Of a stretch of 37,839 bases of DNA, positions 35,392-37,839 are shown piece after piece; the first letter of the stretch is position 1, and every line of letters begins with the position of its first letter. The translations under genes were made by a program, and so were the position numbers. The notes under the pieces were generated by a model that was not told where the DNA came from, searched no databases, and worked only from the letters and a program-made list of their open reading frames with translations. Origin of the DNA: Euzebyales bacterium (GTDB taxonomy: Bacteria; Actinomycetota; Nitriliruptoria; Euzebyales; JAHELV01); assembly GCA_036374135.1 (NCBI GenBank), contig DASUUK010000068.1:84628-122466 (forward strand), in the 5' to 3' direction.

Positions 35392-36477
35392 GTGAGCGAT
35401 CCGAGCCGTAGGGCGATCGCCGTCGGACTGCTGTCGATGCTCGTGGCGGTCGATGGTGCGGGCCCGGTACACGAGCGTGGACACGCCGGACCGTTCTGGT
35501 GGCTCACCGGGTCGTTGCGCGACCGCGTCCTGGACGTCGTCGACCCGGACGAGATCGTCGAACGGCTCGACATCGACGCGCTGCTGCGGCGGGTCGATGT
35601 CGATGGGCTGCTGCGGCGGGTCGATGTCGATGGGCTGCTGCGGCGGGTCGATGTCGATGCGCTGCTGCGACGGGTCGATGTCGACGGGGTCGTGGGACGG
35701 GTGGACCTCGACGCGGTGCTGGAGCGCGTCGACGTCGAGCGGGTGGTACAGCGCGCGGGTATCCCCGACATCGTCGCCGAGAGCACCACCAGCGTCCTGG
35801 AGCGGACGCTGGACGTCGTGCGCCGCCAGCTGCTGGGCGTCGACGTGGTGCTCGCGCGCGCCATCGCCCGGCTGCTGTCCCGCGACGAGCGCAGCCTGCA
35901 GGCCGGCCCGACCGAGCTGGTCGGTGACGACAGGCGGTTGCCGCTGCCCGGCACGCCGGCCGAGGACGTGCACGGTGACTACGCGGGCGCCGTCACGCGC
36001 TCTGCGGCGTTCGCGATCGACTGGGCGCTCGCTGTGGGCTCGTTCACGATCGTCAGCGGGGCGCTGGGCTCCGTGCTCGGTACCCTCGGCGTCGGTGGCG
36101 GCGGCGGTGTGTTGTTGTCGGGGGTCGCCCTGCTCTGGCTGTTCACCTACTGGTGGACGAGCACGGCTGTCGTCGGACGCACGCCCGGCATGGCGATCAT
36201 CGGCCTTCGGATCGTGACCCGCGCGGGCGCGCCGGTGTCAGGCGGTCGTGCGTTCATCCGGGTGCTGACCATGCCGTTGAGCTTCGCGCTGTTCGGGCTC
36301 GGCCTGGTCGGCATCGTGGTCGACCGCGAGCGACGCGCGCTCCACGACGTGCTCGCCGGCTCGACGGTCGTCTACGACTGGGGCGCCCGCACGGCGACGA
36401 TGCCGACCCCGCTCGCGCGCTGGCTGGAGAAACGCGCGGCACCTGTCCAGCAACCCACCGGCCGGGGACGGGACTGA
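35392..36477 (+). CDS. RDD-family membrane protein with 9-residue repeats
   Basis: A 361-residue protein in two parts. Residues about 20-125 hold a run of 9-residue repeats of the form L-L-R-R-V-D-V-D-x (positions 55-117), preceded by [15 protein letters not shown]. The second part is an RDD domain: [17 protein letters not shown] with the R and D of the name, then helices near 210-230, 240-260 and 300-320, and [16 protein letters not shown] at the end. RDD proteins are membrane proteins of mostly unknown or transport function. The GTG at 35392 follows GAGGTGG. Similar repeat/RDD fusions exist in other actinobacteria. Confidence 0.82.
   Translation: MSDPSRRAIAVGLLSMLVAVDGAGPVHERGHAGPFWWLTGSLRDRVLDVVDPDEIVERLDIDALLRRVDVDGLLRRVDVDGLLRRVDVDALLRRVDVDGVVGRVDLDAVLERVDVERVVQRAGIPDIVAESTTSVLERTLDVVRRQLLGVDVVLARAIARLLSRDERSLQAGPTELVGDDRRLPLPGTPAEDVHGDYAGAVTRSAAFAIDWALAVGSFTIVSGALGSVLGTLGVGGGGGVLLSGVALLWLFTYWWTSTAVVGRTPGMAIIGLRIVTRAGAPVSGGRAFIRVLTMPLSFALFGLGLVGIVVDRERRALHDVLAGSTVVYDWGARTATMPTPLARWLEKRAAPVQQPTGRGRD
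35554..35742 (+). repeat. Tandem 27-base coding repeat in the RDD gene
   Basis: Seven units of 27 bases. Units 2 to 5 (35581-35688) are almost identical at DNA level (CTGCTGCGGCGGGTCGATGT as the common start). The outer ones (35554-35580, 35689-35742) have diverged but keep the pattern of two aliphatic residues, R, V/L, D, aliphatic, D/E. An amphipathic helical or solenoid form is likely. Confidence 0.85.
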
Positions 36478-36533
36478 TTGCCGGGCCCCATGCGCGCCGG
36501 CGGCGGCCTGCAGAGGCGCGAGCGAGCTGACGG

Positions 36534-37519
36534 TCAGCGGTTACGTCTCCATCGGCCCGACGCACGGAAGCCGAGGTTGCCGGTCGAGCTTCCCGGGCTG
36601 TTGCCGCTCCGGGCCGCAACCCGGTACCGGCGGCAGTAGGAGGCGTGGCAGAGGTAGGAGCCACCCCGCATCGCGCGCAGCGTGCCCCGAGCCGGACCGG
36701 CGGGGTTGCGTGTAGGGCTGTGGCGGTAGTAGCCGGCAACGAACCAGTCCCCGCACCACTCCCACACGTTGCCGGTGATGTTGTGCAGGCCGTAGCCGTT
36801 CGGCGGGAACGCATCGACCGGCGCCGTTCCGTAGTAGCCGTCGGCCATCGTGTTGGTCGCCGGGAAGGGGGGCCCTGCCACACGTTCATGCGGTGGGTTC
36901 CACCGGGCTCGAGGCGGTCGCCCCATGGAAAGCTGCGCTGGACGAGACCCCCTCGCGCCGCGTACTCCCACTCGGCCTCGGTCGGCAGGCGCAGCCCCGC
37001 CCAGGCACAGTAGGCGTGCGCGTCGCGCCAGCTGACGTGCACGACCGGGTGGTCGGAGCGTCCGTCGAGGTTCGACTCCGGGCCCTCGGGCGTACGCCAC
37101 GAGGCACCGAACACCTGGCGCCACCACGGTGCCTGCGCCACGCCACGCGTGGGGGGATGGTCGTCGGGCAGCAGACCGGCGAACACGAACGACCATCCGA
37201 CGACCTCGGCGCTGGTGCGGTGGCGGGTGGCGTCGACGAACGCGCGGAAGGCCCTGTTCGTCACGGTGTGCGGGTCGATCCAGAACGGGTCGACGCGGAC
37301 GCGGTGCACGGGGCCCTCGCCGTCGGCGGGGTGGCCACCTGGATCGCCGGTGCCCATCAGGAACATGCCACCCTCGAGCCGGACCATCCCCGCGGGTGCT
37401 GCGATCGGGCGTCGGGCGGCCGGCGTGCCGTGGTCCGTCGCAGTCCCGGTGTCGATCGTCGACGCGGGGGTGCCGCACGCGTGCGGCTGCGGCTCGGGCG
37501 GGGCGCTCATGTCGGTCAC
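36534..37519 (-). pseudogene. Formylglycine-generating enzyme gene with frameshift
   Basis: The gene encodes a sulfatase-modifying (FGE/SUMF1) enzyme, which oxidises a sulfatase cysteine to formylglycine. The N-terminal part (from GTG 37519 or ATG 37510) has [13 protein letters not shown], then [14 protein letters not shown] and H-R-M-N-V-W-Q-G. The C-terminal part lies in another frame from about 36870: [25 protein letters not shown], and [17 protein letters not shown] with both catalytic cysteines. The switch falls in a run of six G (36867-36872 on plus); one more G would restore the frame. All motifs are otherwise intact. No sulfatase gene is visible within the window. Confidence 0.8.
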
Positions 37520-37714
37520 TGCTCGTGCGCCTTCGCGTCCTGCGGCGGCATCGACGCCGGGCCGCTGGTGTCACTCGCGAGGATCGCACCTGCGCGCGTT
37601 TCGATCATCACCCGCATCGGATGAGTGGGCGCGATGCCATCGAAGCGAGGTTGGGCGGTGTGTCCATCCCTGTGTGTGCGTGCGTCAGCGTCGAGAGGCG
37701 TCGCCTCGCGGCCA

Positions 37715-37839
37715 CTACAGCGCGCCGGAGAAGTACTCGAGCGCCGTGCGGGTCTTGGTCTGCTGCTCTCCCGAGAGGTCGACGCCGTGCCCGGCAAGGT
37801 ACGCGCGGGTCTCGGCGGCGACCTGGAACGTCTCGGAGG
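37715..37839 (-). CDS. C-terminal end of an unrecognised minus-strand gene
   Basis: The last 40 residues of a gene that begins outside the window: S-E-T-F-Q-V-A-A-E-T-R-A-Y-L-A-G, then D-L-S-G-E-Q-Q-T-K-T-R-T-A-L-E-Y-F-S-G-A-L and a TAG. The composition is typical of a soluble, helical C-terminus. I do not recognise the family; a sulfatase C-terminus is a possibility because of the neighbouring FGE gene, but this is a guess. About 195 bases separate it from the FGE gene. Confidence 0.55.
   Translation of the reverse strand, partial: SETFQVAAETRAYLAGHGVDLSGEQQTKTRTALEYFSGAL

Noticed and set aside
35554-35742. 27-base repeats as a CRISPR or regulatory iteron array
   Set aside because: They are continuous, keep the reading frame and encode a regular 9-residue motif within the RDD protein.

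Overview
This is a chromosomal window from a very GC-rich actinobacterium. The evidence is a strong GC bias at third codon positions, frequent GTG and TTG starts, a WhiB protein, a SigF/UsfX-type sigma and anti-sigma pair, a PdtaS-type histidine kinase, and the actinobacterial gene order enolase, DivIC, DUF501, Ppx. The small SigF anti-sigma and the large Lhr helicase also fit a deep-branching actinobacterium (a Nitriliruptoria- or Euzebya-like lineage is a guess). No tRNA, rRNA, CRISPR array, prophage or intact insertion sequence was seen.

Left part (1-24 kb) is ordinary, dense housekeeping DNA. A plus-strand block carries the 3' end of a phosphofructokinase, eno, a DivIC/FtsB septum protein, an ElaA-like acetyltransferase, DUF501, an exopolyphosphatase, a Nudix/YjeF_N fusion protein and a PdtaS-like kinase, mostly overlapping or closely spaced. 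An acyl-CoA dehydrogenase (minus) and a large secreted nuclease (plus) diverge from each other. A minus-strand group follows: an anti-sigma factor, SigF and a lipid kinase, with whiB1 downstream behind its own likely promoter. Then come lhr and nei (plus), a cold-shock protein, a RimJ/RimL-like acetyltransferase and a penicillin-binding lipoprotein (minus). The lhr gene carries five copies of a short GC-rich repeat at three sites and in two reading frames; this is the most unusual feature of the window.

From about 23.9 to 30.6 kb the gene density falls. A six-helix membrane protein, an unrecognised 162-residue protein and a KdpE/DUF4118-kinase two-component pair look intact. Between them lie a membrane-sensor gene broken in two places, a KdpD N-terminal/UspA gene with an internal deletion, and an APC permease gene with an internal deletion and a frameshift. 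No kdpFABC genes are present.

Right part (30.7-37.8 kb) resembles an accessory stress island. DUF1269, DUF6325, a SHOCT protein, a SixA-type histidine phosphatase and DUF2252 lie in one tight operon. DUF2252 shows kinase-like catalytic motifs, so it may form a kinase/phosphatase pair with SixA. Further on are a 5'-truncated DUF7144 gene, a two-pore-helix potassium channel, two abutting gene fragments (CBM48 and a small-protein paralogue), an RDD protein with a 9-residue repeat array, and a formylglycine-generating enzyme gene broken by one frameshift in a G tract. The window ends in the 3' end of an unrecognised minus-strand gene.
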